A stretch of DNA of 64,000 nt from Limnohabitans sp. Jir61 (GTDB lineage Bacteria; Pseudomonadota; Gammaproteobacteria; Burkholderiales; Burkholderiaceae_C). The notes under the pieces are model-generated. The model ran no database searches and was not told where the DNA came from. It was given only the letters and a program-made list of their open reading frames with translations. The stretch lies in NCBI RefSeq assembly GCF_003063545.1, contig NZ_NESD01000001.1, positions 620,001 to 684,000 of the forward strand, read 5' to 3'. Positions 56,330-64,000 of the stretch are shown here, piece by piece; the first letter of the stretch is position 1; each line of letters begins with the position of its first letter. The translations under genes and the position numbers were made by a program.

Positions 56330-57145
56330 TTAGCTCGCGATGCCTTTGTAAAGCATGTAAGCCGCCAGCACATACAAGACGCTGGCAAACACGCGTTTGA
56401 GTTTTTTCACGGGCAGCATGTGTGCCGCCTTGGCACCTAAAGGGGCAGTGAATACGCTACAAGCCGCAATCACCACCAAGGCGGGTACCCAAATAAAACC
56501 AAAGGCATCGTCAGGCAAACCTTCTACCGACATGCCGCTGATGATGTAGCCCGCCACGTTGGCCACCGCAATGGGGAAGCCCAAAGCTGCACTGGTTGCT
56601 ACGGCGTTGTGAATGGCCACGTTGCACCATGTCATGAACGGCACGCTGATAAAACCACCGCCCGCGCCGACCAAGCCAGATATAAACCCAATCACACCAC
56701 CTGCGCCCATCAGGCCTGCTGTGGCGGGCACTTGACGTGTGGGCGCTGGTTTTTTGTCTAAGAACATTTGCGTGGCTGAGAAGCCCACAAACAAACCAAA
56801 GAAGATCGCCAAGTAAGAGCCTTTGAGCCAGTAAAACACGCCCAAGCTGCCAATCATGCTGCCCAACACAATGCCGGGGGCCAAGCCTTTGACCAAATCC
56901 CAACGCACTGCGCCGCGCTTGTGGTGCGCGCGCACGCTAGAGACAGAGGTGAAGATGATGGTGGCCATGGAGGTGGCAATGGCCATCTTGACGGCGAGGT
57001 CTGCATCGACACCTCGGTGCGAGAGCATGAACGTGATGAAAGGCACCATCACCATCCCGCCGCCAATGCCCAGCAGGCCTGCTAAAAAGCCGGTGCAAAT
57101 ACCAAGCGTGGCAAGTTCAAGAATCAGTTGGGGTTGGAGGTCCAT
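56330..57145 (-). CDS. TauE/SafE family transporter (TSUP)
   Basis: A 271-residue membrane protein with about eight helices and the two glycine-rich TSUP repeats FLAGLLGIGGGMVMVPFITFML and FISGLVGAGGGFISVPFMTW. The family transports sulfite, sulfoacetate or other anionic sulfur compounds; the substrate here cannot be assigned. ATG 57145. It ends exactly at the stop of the opposite gene; 6S RNA lies upstream of it in the same direction. Confidence 0.88.
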   Translation of the reverse strand: MDLQPQLILELATLGICTGFLAGLLGIGGGMVMVPFITFMLSHRGVDADLAVKMAIATSMATIIFTSVSSVRAHHKRGAVRWDLVKGLAPGIVLGSMIGSLGVFYWLKGSYLAIFFGLFVGFSATQMFLDKKPAPTRQVPATAGLMGAGGVIGFISGLVGAGGGFISVPFMTWCNVAIHNAVATSAALGFPIAVANVAGYIISGMSVEGLPDDAFGFIWVPALVVIAACSVFTAPLGAKAAHMLPVKKLKRVFASVLYVLAAYMLYKGIAS

Positions 57146-57171
57146 CGGGATGCCGGCCTTAAAGATTAAAA

Positions 57172-57347
57172 GGTGTCTGCAAGGCTCCCCGAGGCCGTCA
57201 TCCTGAACCGGGGGTTCAGGTGGGCGAGGTCAGGTCAACGTTGGGTTCATCTGACGCGAGACGATCACGCTCATCAACCGATGTTCCAAGCCCGAGCTCT
57301 ATGAGCATTGGTTCAAGGAAATATAAAGCCTCAAGGACTTGCAGACG
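57172..57347 (-). ncRNA. ssrS: 6S RNA
   Basis: The regulator of sigma-70 RNA polymerase. Read on the minus strand it starts near 57346, just after a -10 TACAAT (57358-57353). The terminal stem GTCTGCAAG (57346-57338) pairs perfectly with CTTGCAGAC (57183-57175). The 3' half holds CCTGAACC..GGTTCAGG then CGGCCTCGGGGAGCC, matching the E. coli 6S order. It directly follows zapA, the usual place of ssrS. No database model was run; ends are approximate. Confidence 0.86.
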
Positions 57348-57365
57348 CCTTGATTGTAGGCGTGC

Positions 57366-57671
57366 TTATATGAGTTGGTTGTCGCGTGCGAGCACTGCAT
57401 CCATGCGCTGCAGCAAGCTGTGCAGATCGGTGCTGGAGGTGCCGCTATCGCCACTGGCTTGAACAGTAGCAGGGCGGTCGGTCAAGTCGAAAGCCAAGTT
57501 GAGAGCGGCCAAGACCGCAATGCGGTCACGGGCTTTGATTTTGCCAGCATCGCGAATCTTGCACATGGCTTCGTCCACTTTGCCCACGGCTTGCCCCAAA
57601 CGCGTTTCGCCACCTTCGGGGCAACCCAGCACATAGCCTTGGCCCATGATTTGAACTTCGATTTGCTTCAC
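57366..57671 (-). CDS. zapA: Cell division protein ZapA
   Basis: ZapA binds FtsZ and bundles its filaments. The 101-residue product has MKQIEVQIMGQGYVLGCPEGGETRLGQAVGKVDEAM, then the helical region IAVLAALNLAFDL; the tail is Ser/Thr-rich with a helix. It overlaps the preceding gene by 4 bp and is followed by the 6S RNA promoter, a conserved proteobacterial order. Confidence 0.92.
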   Translation of the reverse strand: MKQIEVQIMGQGYVLGCPEGGETRLGQAVGKVDEAMCKIRDAGKIKARDRIAVLAALNLAFDLTDRPATVQASGDSGTSSTDLHSLLQRMDAVLARDNQLI

Positions 57672-57895
57672 GCGGTGTCCTTTGTCTGAGCCTCTGTGCC
57701 TTGAGGCAGGCGATCAATCAATGCGTCAATGCGGTGGCGGGCAGCGCCTAAGCGAGACTTGAGTAAGTCGCGCTCATGCGTGAGCTCTTGCACTTGGGCT
57801 GCCAGCAATGCATTGGTGCGTTGAAGTTCTTCGTGACGCAGCAGCAAGTGCTCGACGCGCTGGGCAATTTGATCGATCAGGGGTGTTTGTGACAT
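57668..57895 (-). CDS. ZapB-like coiled-coil protein
   Basis: A 75-residue protein (77 if the ATG at 57901 is used) made almost entirely of heptad helix: VEHLLLRHEELQRTNALLAAQVQELTHERDLLKSRLGAARHRIDALI. It resembles the TIGR02449/DUF904 proteins found before zapA in beta- and gammaproteobacteria, thought to be related to ZapB. Stop overlaps the zapA start (ATGA). Confidence 0.82.
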   Translation of the reverse strand: MSQTPLIDQIAQRVEHLLLRHEELQRTNALLAAQVQELTHERDLLKSRLGAARHRIDALIDRLPQGTEAQTKDTA

Positions 57896-57946
57896 GGCCA
57901 TCGGATTTTAAGGTGGCTGCAAGGTAAATCGTTAAAATTATCAATG

Positions 57947-58165
57947 TTGGTGCTCGAGGTGTGGTTCACACGCCTCAGTTCAACGGGAAGCAGGAGGGTT
58001 GCGTCGACCAGCTCGACAAAAACCAAACCTGCGCTGCCCCCGCAACGGTCAAGCGGACGAGCCCTTTGGCTCCGCTTCTGTCACACAAGCCACTGAGCGC
58101 CTTGAACAAGCGCTTGGGAAGGCGACAGAGGTAGTCTCCGCCAGCCCGGATACCGGCCAACAAGG
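57947..58165 (+). promoter_or_regulatory. Cobalamin (B12) riboswitch
   Basis: The leader before btuB holds the core elements of the cobalamin aptamer: an initial stem GAGGTGTG/CACGCCTC (57956-57975), GCTGCCCCCGCAACGGT (about 58033-58049), GGGAAGGCG (58116-58124), and GCCAGCCCGGATACCGGCC (58140-58158), the B12-box equivalent. The next 80 bp to btuB contain further stems and probably the expression platform. Bound cobalamin should turn off the downstream uptake genes. A -10-like TAAAAT lies at 57933-57938. This fills the gene-free 57902-58250 stretch. Confidence 0.93.
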
Positions 58166-58250
58166 TGGCGGTGCGTCTAAACGCATCGCTAAATCGCTCA
58201 AGCACTGTCGGGGAAGGCGGTGAGAGCATGTAAGTGTTGGTATTTAAATC

Positions 58251-60125
58251 ATGAAGAAATCTATTCGCGCACGCGCGTTTGCTCCTGCGCTTTCCGTTTT
58301 GTCACTGGCTGTTGCTGCGTCTGTGCAGGCACAGGGGATTGAAATTAATCCGGTGGTTGTGTCTGCAACACGTATGGAGCAGCCTTTGTCGGAGGTGTTG
58401 TCTTCGGTGTCTGTGATTACTCGCGCAGACATCGACAAGTCGCAAGCGGCCAGCCTGGCAGACTTAATTCAAGGCGAAGCAGGTTTTGAGTTTGGTCGTA
58501 ATGGCGGGCCTGGGGCGACCACTTCGTTTTTTATGCGTGGTCAAGAAAGTAAAAACGTGTTGGTATTGATTGACGGTGTTCGCTCACAAATCGATGGCAA
58601 CGGCTCTTTGACAATCACGGACTTGCCTTTGGCTCAAATTGAGCGCGTCGAAATATTGCGTGGCAACGCCGGTGCCATGTACGGCGAGTCTGCAATCGGT
58701 GGCGTGATCAACGTCATCACGCGTACGGGTAAGGGCACGCCAAAAGCATACGGTTTAGCGACTGTTGGATCGCATAAGACGGCAGAGTTGAGCGTTGGCT
58801 ATGGTGGGCAATTGGATGGCACAAGTTTTGATCTGAACGCAGGTAGCTCGGGTACGAGCGGTTTCTCGGCCATGGATGCGAATCAAAACGTTCATGTGAA
58901 TCCAGACCGTGACAGCTACCGCAGTCAATATGTCGCTGGCAAAGTGGATCAAAAAATTGACCGAACTTTGCAGGTTGGTTTGCGCGCCAATCTGAAAAAT
59001 GCAGTTTCTGACTATGACAGTGGCAGCAACAGTGCATTGAAAACAGATGCGCATCAATTTCAAGTCAAGACAGATGCCGTGGGTGGATATGTACGCAAGT
59101 TGTTGACGCAGGATTTTTCGACAAATTTAGACATCACATCTTCTAATTTTTCATATGACGATTTGAAAAACGGCGCTCGTTTGTCAGATGGCTTGTATCG
59201 GGGGCACCAAGATGCCTTGCGTTGGTCTAACAGCTATGAGCTTTTCTCATCTACCAATGCCGTGTTTGGCTTGGATCGTTCCCGTGAAAAGTTCAATCAG
59301 TTGAGTACCTATGACATGCAGCGTAATACAACAGGTTACTTTGCGGGTATCACATCCAAACTTAAGAGCTGGACCTTGCAGGCCAATGCTCGTCGAGACT
59401 CGCTGACGATGGGCCGTGTTGCGAGTGGTGCAGGAACTGTCAACGATTTCTCTGCAAATACTTACTTGCTCGGAGCAGGTTATCAACTGGACAAGCAGTG
59501 GCGATTGACCTCGACAGTCTCTAATGGTTTTCGCGCTCCAACTGCGGGTGAATTGTTTGGCTGGGGCGGAAATCCGAATTTGGTGCCAGAGACACATCGC
59601 TCCCAAGAGCTTGGGCTTGTCTACAGCGTCGAAAAAGCGCTGGCCCGTTTGGTTTACTTTCAAACCCGTACACAAAATGCAATCAGTTCGGATAGTAACT
59701 GGGTCAATGCCAATATTGGCGAGGTTCGAAACAAAGGTTATGAGCTGACGGTTCGAGCGGACCTCTTGGGTAATAACGTGAAGGGCGCTTTGGTTTTCCA
59801 AGACCCTTGGAATGTTACCGATGGCTACGTACCTGGTCGTCGTGCCAAGCAGTACGGAACACTTGATGTGTCTCGTTGGATTCATGGGCATGAAGTCGGC
59901 GCTAAATTGATTGGTTCTGGTGAACGGGGCAATTTTAATGAACCTCAATCACAAATGCTGGCTGGCTATTCCACTTGGACTTTTTACGCCAGCCGCAGGA
60001 TCGACGCAAATTGGACGGGACGTGTGAAATTAGAAAATGCCTTTAATCGCAACTACGAACTGGCTGGCGGCTACAACACCCCAGGTCGCGGTATCTTTGC
60101 AACCTTGCAATACCAACCCAAGTAA
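58251..60125 (+). CDS. btuB: TonB-dependent vitamin B12 receptor BtuB
   Basis: An outer-membrane barrel that takes up cobalamin with TonB energy. The 624-residue product has a signal peptide (LAVAASVQAQG, cleavage near residue 27), a TonB-box-like VVVSATR, the plug domain with GRNGGPGATTSFFMRGQESKNVLVLIDGVR, and VEILRGNAGAMYGESAIGGVINVIT. The barrel is Asn/Ser-rich and its last strand is IFATLQYQPK. Direct control by the upstream riboswitch supports the B12 substrate over siderophores. It is AT-richer than the following genes. Confidence 0.92.
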   Translation: MKKSIRARAFAPALSVLSLAVAASVQAQGIEINPVVVSATRMEQPLSEVLSSVSVITRADIDKSQAASLADLIQGEAGFEFGRNGGPGATTSFFMRGQESKNVLVLIDGVRSQIDGNGSLTITDLPLAQIERVEILRGNAGAMYGESAIGGVINVITRTGKGTPKAYGLATVGSHKTAELSVGYGGQLDGTSFDLNAGSSGTSGFSAMDANQNVHVNPDRDSYRSQYVAGKVDQKIDRTLQVGLRANLKNAVSDYDSGSNSALKTDAHQFQVKTDAVGGYVRKLLTQDFSTNLDITSSNFSYDDLKNGARLSDGLYRGHQDALRWSNSYELFSSTNAVFGLDRSREKFNQLSTYDMQRNTTGYFAGITSKLKSWTLQANARRDSLTMGRVASGAGTVNDFSANTYLLGAGYQLDKQWRLTSTVSNGFRAPTAGELFGWGGNPNLVPETHRSQELGLVYSVEKALARLVYFQTRTQNAISSDSNWVNANIGEVRNKGYELTVRADLLGNNVKGALVFQDPWNVTDGYVPGRRAKQYGTLDVSRWIHGHEVGAKLIGSGERGNFNEPQSQMLAGYSTWTFYASRRIDANWTGRVKLENAFNRNYELAGGYNTPGRGIFATLQYQPK

Positions 60126-60130
60126 TTTGA

Positions 60131-60934
60131 ATGCTTGATCTATACCCCCAACGCATCGTCTGCCTCACCGAGGAAACGACGGAGTGGCTGTATATGCTGG
60201 GGGAAGAGGCGCGTATTGTGGGCATCTCGGGTTACACCGTGCGCCCGCGTCGTGCACGTGATGAAAAGCCCAAAGTCAGCGCGTTCTTGAGTGCCAAGAT
60301 TGACAAGATCTTAGAACTCAAGCCCGACTGCGTGTTTGGGTTCTCAGACTTGCAGGCCGACATCGCGGCCTTGCTTATCCGTGCTGGTGTGCAGGTCACG
60401 GTGTTCAACCAGCGCAGTGTGGACGAGATTTTTTCGATGCTCTATCAAGTGGCTGCAATGGTGGGCCAAGCAGAGCAGGGCTTGCAGCGACTGCAGCAAA
60501 TGCGTGAGCAGTTGGATTCCATTCAACAAACCGCCGCCAAATTCAAGCGTCGGCCCAAGGTGTATTTTGAAGAGTGGGACGATCCGCACATCAGTGGCAT
60601 CCGTTGGGTGTCTGAGCTGATTGGTATTGCCGGTGGTGACGATTGTTTTCCTGAGTTGGCGCAAATGCCGATGGGCAAAGACCGCATCATTGCCAACGGT
60701 CAAGCCATTGTGGATCGTGCACCCGACATCATCATTGGCTCTCTGTGCGGTAAGAAGTTTCGTCCTGAGAAGGCCGCCGCGCGCGATGGTTGGCAAGACG
60801 TGCCAGCGGTTCGCAAAAACCAAATTTTTGAAATTAAATCGGCCGACATCTTGCAGCCAGGCCCTGCATCCTTGACAGACGGTGTGGCGCAGTTGCACCG
60901 CATCATTCAGCAGTGGGAGGCGGCTTATGCTTAA
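60131..60934 (+). CDS. Cobalamin-binding-like protein without signal peptide
   Basis: A 267-residue protein of the ABC periplasmic-binding (BtuF/Peripla_BP_2) type, starting LYPQRIVCLTEETTEWLYMLGEEARIVGISGY. It shows ILELKPDCVFGFSDLQADIAALL and GCC-type ending features of the family, but it has no signal peptide, and a TGA immediately before ATG 60131 excludes an upstream extension. Cobalamin binding is inferred from the operon. The following btuF overlaps it by 8 bp. It may be a cytosolic corrinoid carrier. Confidence 0.78.
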   Translation: MLDLYPQRIVCLTEETTEWLYMLGEEARIVGISGYTVRPRRARDEKPKVSAFLSAKIDKILELKPDCVFGFSDLQADIAALLIRAGVQVTVFNQRSVDEIFSMLYQVAAMVGQAEQGLQRLQQMREQLDSIQQTAAKFKRRPKVYFEEWDDPHISGIRWVSELIGIAGGDDCFPELAQMPMGKDRIIANGQAIVDRAPDIIIGSLCGKKFRPEKAAARDGWQDVPAVRKNQIFEIKSADILQPGPASLTDGVAQLHRIIQQWEAAYA

Positions 60935-61826
60935 ACGTTTCCTCGCGTTATCCGTTTTATGGCTTATTGCCAGCGCCGCGCAAGCCTTGGTGTTGCGAGA
61001 TGACCGCCAAGTCGAGGTGACCATTGCCAAGCCGCCGCAGCGCATCGTCAGCTTGTTGCCGTCACTTACCGAAACCGTCTGTGCTTTAGGTCAATGCCAA
61101 AAGTTGGTAGGCGTAGATCGCTACTCCAACTGGCCCGACAGCATTGCCAAGTTGCCACGCATGGGCGGTGGCATCGACCCCAATATTGAAAGCGTTGTAG
61201 CTGCTAAACCTGATTTGATATTAATGGCTACATCTGCACGTGGGGCAGAGCGCTTTGCCGCCTTGGGCCTAACGGTTTTGGCTCTAGAGCCGCGTTCGCA
61301 TACCGATGTGCAGCGCGTCATGCGCATCGTGGCGCAGGCCTTGGATGTGCCGGTGGCTGAGAGTGACCGCGTGTGGCGTCACATCGATGCAGCGGTGAAT
61401 GCGGCTGCACAGTCAATTCCTGCGCAGGCCAAAGGCCAGCGTGTGTACTTTGAAGTCAGCCGTGCGCCCTATGGCGCTAGCGAGTCGTCGTTCATTGGTG
61501 AAACTTTGCAGCGCTTGGGTGCTCGCAACATCTTGCCTGCTGCGCTTGGGCCGTTTCCCAAAATCAATCCAGAGTATGTGGTGCGTGCTCAGCCCGACAT
61601 CATCATGGTGGGTGACAGCAACTTTGCCGACATGACTACACGCCCTGGATGGCAAAACATGCGAGCCATGCGCACTCAGCGTGTTTGCCATTTCAAATCA
61701 GAAGAGTCTGATGTGTTGGTGCGCGCTGGCCCTCGTATGGCAGAAGCTGCGCGCTTGATGGCCAAGTGCATGACTGACAAAGCCGAGGCAAGCAAAGTCA
61801 ACGACAAACCGAAAGGTCAGCCATGA
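60927..61826 (+). CDS. btuF: Cobalamin ABC transporter periplasmic binding protein
   Basis: A 299-residue periplasmic binding protein. It has a signal peptide (FLALSVLWLIASAAQA, cleavage after residue 18), IVSLLPSLTETVCALGQCQKLVGVDRYSNWP and the paired lobes typical of BtuF. It binds B12 in the periplasm and docks on BtuCD. ATG 60927 overlaps the preceding gene by 8 bp and the stop overlaps btuC by 4 bp (ATGA). A longer frame from 60882 would remove the signal peptide. Confidence 0.92.
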   Translation: MLKRFLALSVLWLIASAAQALVLRDDRQVEVTIAKPPQRIVSLLPSLTETVCALGQCQKLVGVDRYSNWPDSIAKLPRMGGGIDPNIESVVAAKPDLILMATSARGAERFAALGLTVLALEPRSHTDVQRVMRIVAQALDVPVAESDRVWRHIDAAVNAAAQSIPAQAKGQRVYFEVSRAPYGASESSFIGETLQRLGARNILPAALGPFPKINPEYVVRAQPDIIMVGDSNFADMTTRPGWQNMRAMRTQRVCHFKSEESDVLVRAGPRMAEAARLMAKCMTDKAEASKVNDKPKGQP

Positions 61827-62836
61827 CGATTCAAGGTGCGCGTTGGTCGCCATTGCTAGTGGTATTGAGCCTGTTGTTGCTCAGTGCACTCGGCATTGCA
61901 CTCGGCAGCGCCGTGGGTAGCACTGGCTTTGAAAGCTGGCTCACCGTCATGCAAGACGACACTGCATGGCAAATCGTGTGGGACATTCGTTTGCCGCGCA
62001 GCGTGGGCGCATGTGCAGCGGGTGCATTGCTTGGGCTTGCAGGTGCATTGGCGCAAGGCTTGTTTCGTAACCCTTTGGCTGATCCGTATTTGCTAGGAAG
62101 CGCATCGGGGGCCTCGCTGGGTGTTGCTGTGGCCTTGACGCTGTTTGGTGGCAATCCGTTTGCGACTGAATTTTTGGTGCGTTTGGGTTTGACAGGCTCA
62201 GCGTTTATCGGGGCGGTGTTGGCTGTGTTGCTCACACTCGTGCTGGCGCGTGGCGTTCAACACACGTTGCGTTTGTTGTTGGCGGGCGTGATCGTGGGTG
62301 TGGTGCTGGGCGCTCTTGCTTCGCTTATTACCCTCATGCGCCCCGATGTGTTGCAAGGCATGCAAGGCTTCTTGTTGGGCTCAACCAGCTTCATTGGTTG
62401 GAATTCCTGTGCGTTGATGTTGGGTGTATTGCTCGTTTGCGTGGCAGTCTCATTTGCATTGAGCCGTGTGCTGGATGCTTTGAGCTTGGGTGAATCCACT
62501 GCATTGAGTTTGGGTTTACCGCTCGCGCCCGTACGAGTGGCGCTGGTGTGTGTGTTGGCGCTGGCCACGGGGACGGCGGTTGCTCAAACGGGCTTGGTTG
62601 CTTTTGTCGGCTTAGCTGCGCCGCACTTGGTGCGCTCGCTGGTGAAGACCAAGCACAACTGGATTGTGTTGCTGTCGGCTTTAATGGGCGGTGTCTTGCT
62701 GCTGGCCGCTGACTTGTTGGCCCGCATGCTGTTGTCGCCTCAAGAGATGCCCGTGGGCGTACTAACTGCCGTGTTGGGCGGTGGCTATTTGCTGTGGCTG
62801 ATGTATCGCGGTCAAACAACGAGGGCTGCACGATGA
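61823..62836 (+). CDS. btuC: Cobalamin ABC transporter permease
   Basis: A 337-residue FecCD-family permease with about ten helices. Motifs: IVWDIRLPRSVGACAAGALLGLAGALAQGLFRNPLADPYLLG, the conserved FecCD start, and GLVAFVGLAAPHLVRSLVKTKH with the ATPase coupling helix. It forms the channel with BtuD. It overlaps btuF and btuD by four bases each. Confidence 0.93.
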   Translation: MTIQGARWSPLLVVLSLLLLSALGIALGSAVGSTGFESWLTVMQDDTAWQIVWDIRLPRSVGACAAGALLGLAGALAQGLFRNPLADPYLLGSASGASLGVAVALTLFGGNPFATEFLVRLGLTGSAFIGAVLAVLLTLVLARGVQHTLRLLLAGVIVGVVLGALASLITLMRPDVLQGMQGFLLGSTSFIGWNSCALMLGVLLVCVAVSFALSRVLDALSLGESTALSLGLPLAPVRVALVCVLALATGTAVAQTGLVAFVGLAAPHLVRSLVKTKHNWIVLLSALMGGVLLLAADLLARMLLSPQEMPVGVLTAVLGGGYLLWLMYRGQTTRAAR

Positions 62837-63606
62837 ATTCGCCGCTGATGGCTTTGCGTGTGCGCGATGTGCATGTGTCTCTTGCGGGGCAAGAGGTGTT
62901 GCACGGGATTGATATCTCGTTTGTAGCAGGGCGTTGGACCAGCATCGTTGGCCCCAATGGTGCTGGCAAGTCCACCTTGCTCAAGGTCATGGCTGGGTTG
63001 TTGCCTTTCAGTGGCCGCATTTTTTTGTTTGACCAAGAGTTAATGGCGATGGACCGCAAGCAGCGCGCGCAGCAGCTGTCGTGGTTGGGTCAAAACGAAT
63101 CAGTGTCTGATGACTTGCGTGTGTGGGATGTGGTCATGCTCGGGCGCATGCCTCATCAAGATTGGCTGGCTGCGCCCAGTACGCATGATCATGCGGTGGT
63201 GGAAACTGCTTTGAAAGCCACACAATCTTGGGAATGGCGCGAGCGTTCCATCGGTCAGCTCTCGGGTGGTGAACGTCAGCGCGTGTTGCTGGCCCGCGCC
63301 ATGGCTGTGCAAGCGCAAGTGATGTTGATGGACGAGCCGCTTGCCAACCTAGACCCACCCCATCAAGTGGATTGGCTAGAGCAAGTGCGCTGCCTCACCG
63401 CGCAAAGCACCACCGTCATTAGCGTTCTGCACGAAGTGGGTATGGCCTTGCATGCGGATGACATGGTGGTCATGCAAACTGGCCGTGTGGTACACCAAGG
63501 TGCCTGCTCGGATGCGGCGACGCACCGTGCTGTTGAAGCCGTGTTTGACAAACGCATTGCCATTCATTCCCTAGATGGCCAGTGGGTGGCTGTGCCCAAG
63601 CTGTAA
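62833..63606 (+). CDS. btuD: Cobalamin ABC transporter ATP-binding protein
   Basis: A 257-residue ABC ATPase. Walker A GPNGAGKST, signature LSGGERQRVLLARAMA, Walker B VMLMDEPLANLD and the switch histidine in SVLHEVGMAL are all intact. ATG 62833 overlaps the btuC stop by four bases; a start at 62794 would reach into btuC. It powers uptake through BtuC. Confidence 0.93.
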   Translation: MNSPLMALRVRDVHVSLAGQEVLHGIDISFVAGRWTSIVGPNGAGKSTLLKVMAGLLPFSGRIFLFDQELMAMDRKQRAQQLSWLGQNESVSDDLRVWDVVMLGRMPHQDWLAAPSTHDHAVVETALKATQSWEWRERSIGQLSGGERQRVLLARAMAVQAQVMLMDEPLANLDPPHQVDWLEQVRCLTAQSTTVISVLHEVGMALHADDMVVMQTGRVVHQGACSDAATHRAVEAVFDKRIAIHSLDGQWVAVPKL

Positions 63607-63621
63607 CCAAAGCGCTGCAAC

Positions 63622-64000
63622 ATGAATATCGAAAAACCGCCTGTCAATTACGCGCGTGTCACGCCGCAAGTTGAGCGACGTGGCTTGCTCATCGTCAACA
63701 CTGGGGACGGCAAAGGTAAAAGCACTGCAGCATTTGGCTTGGCCCTGCGCGCGCATGGCCGAGGTAAAGCGGTGAAGATTTACCAGTTCATGAAGGTGCC
63801 CACGGCGCGCTTTGGCGAACACCGCATGTTTGAACAACTCGGTATTTCGGTAGAAGGCTTGGGCGATGGCTTTAGTTGGAAAAGCAAAGACCTTGAACAC
63901 TCGGCGCAACTCGCGCGCGACGGCTGGCAAAAAGCCAAGGCTGCGATTTTGAGTGGCGAGTTTTTCTTGGTGGTGTTGGATGAAATTACCTACCCACTCA
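63622..64000 (+). CDS. cobO: Cob(I)yrinic acid a,c-diamide adenosyltransferase (3' end outside window)
   Basis: The first 126 residues of a CobO/BtuR-type corrinoid adenosyltransferase, which makes the cofactor form of B12. It has the P-loop [45 protein letters not shown] and the start of [14 protein letters not shown] 63622 lies 15 bp after btuD. The gene continues beyond the window. Its place in the riboswitch operon means that imported corrinoid is adenosylated by a co-regulated enzyme. Confidence 0.92.
   Translation, partial: MNIEKPPVNYARVTPQVERRGLLIVNTGDGKGKSTAAFGLALRAHGRGKAVKIYQFMKVPTARFGEHRMFEQLGISVEGLGDGFSWKSKDLEHSAQLARDGWQKAKAAILSGEFFLVVLDEITYPL

Noticed and set aside
58166..58250. 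Clear Rho-independent terminator as expression platform of the B12 riboswitch
   Set aside because: Small stems are present but none is followed by a T run, so I could not support a transcriptional terminator; translational control is possible but not shown.

Overview
The window looks like chromosomal DNA of a betaproteobacterium of the order Burkholderiales, probably Comamonadaceae (a freshwater Limnohabitans/Rhodoferax-like organism). This is inferred from the proteins, the moderate GC, the secG - tRNA-Leu - nuoA-N order and the ccoIS-NOQP-GH / fnr / hemN cluster. No taxonomic search was possible. Almost everything is core metabolism, tightly packed with many 1-8 bp stop/start overlaps. I see no insertion sequence, phage, integrase, CRISPR array or replication origin.

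Layout. 1-1.7 kb: 3' part of an AT-richer gene for a TerB-like protein with a 12-residue N-x-Q-x-hydrophobic repeat. 1.7-7.7 kb: tsaD, rpsO, pnp, a quinone oxidoreductase, tpiA, secG. 7.8 kb: tRNA-Leu(GAG). 7.9-22.4 kb: the complete 14-gene complex I operon nuoABCDEFGHIJKLMN, ending in a strong terminator. 22.4-31.7 kb: Nudix hydrolase, DUF1178 protein, miaA, a Bcr/CflA transporter, mutL, a DedA protein, a VF530 protein, a Tat-dependent AmiC-type amidase, tsaE and queG. 31.7-36.3 kb: a small membrane protein, a second gene with the same 12-residue repeat, mltB, an HDAC-family deacetylase and an MscS channel. 36.4-41.0 kb: etfBA, a long acyl-CoA dehydrogenase and a nitronate monooxygenase. 41.0-45.4 kb: an AT-richer block with an unknown membrane protein, an orphan MCE-domain protein and a 993-residue exported TPR-CHAT protease-like protein. 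45.5-55.6 kb: uspA and the cbb3 oxidase structural and maturation genes, then fnr and hemN. 55.6-57.9 kb: two membrane transporter-like genes, 6S RNA and zapA/zapB-like genes. 57.9-64.0 kb: a cobalamin riboswitch followed by btuB, a leaderless binding protein, btuF, btuC, btuD and a cobO gene cut by the window end.

How it fits together. Complex I and the high-affinity cbb3 oxidase form a respiratory chain. The cbb3 part is probably oxygen-regulated: an FNR-type gene with all four cluster cysteines lies in the window, and FNR-like palindromes stand before ccoN, ccoI/uspA and hemN/fnr. Two of these sit 41.5 bp from a promoter-like -10, as expected for class II activation. The ETF and acyl-CoA dehydrogenase feed electrons from acyl-CoA oxidation and share a promoter region holding a perfect 16-bp palindrome. 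The B12 genes form one riboswitch-controlled uptake and adenosylation unit; QueG in the window is a cobalamin enzyme. Four tRNA-modification genes (tsaD, tsaE, miaA, queG) are scattered through it.

The best candidates for something undescribed are the 12-residue repeat shared by two otherwise unrelated genes 30 kb apart, and the orphan membrane protein/MCE pair next to the exported TPR-CHAT protein.
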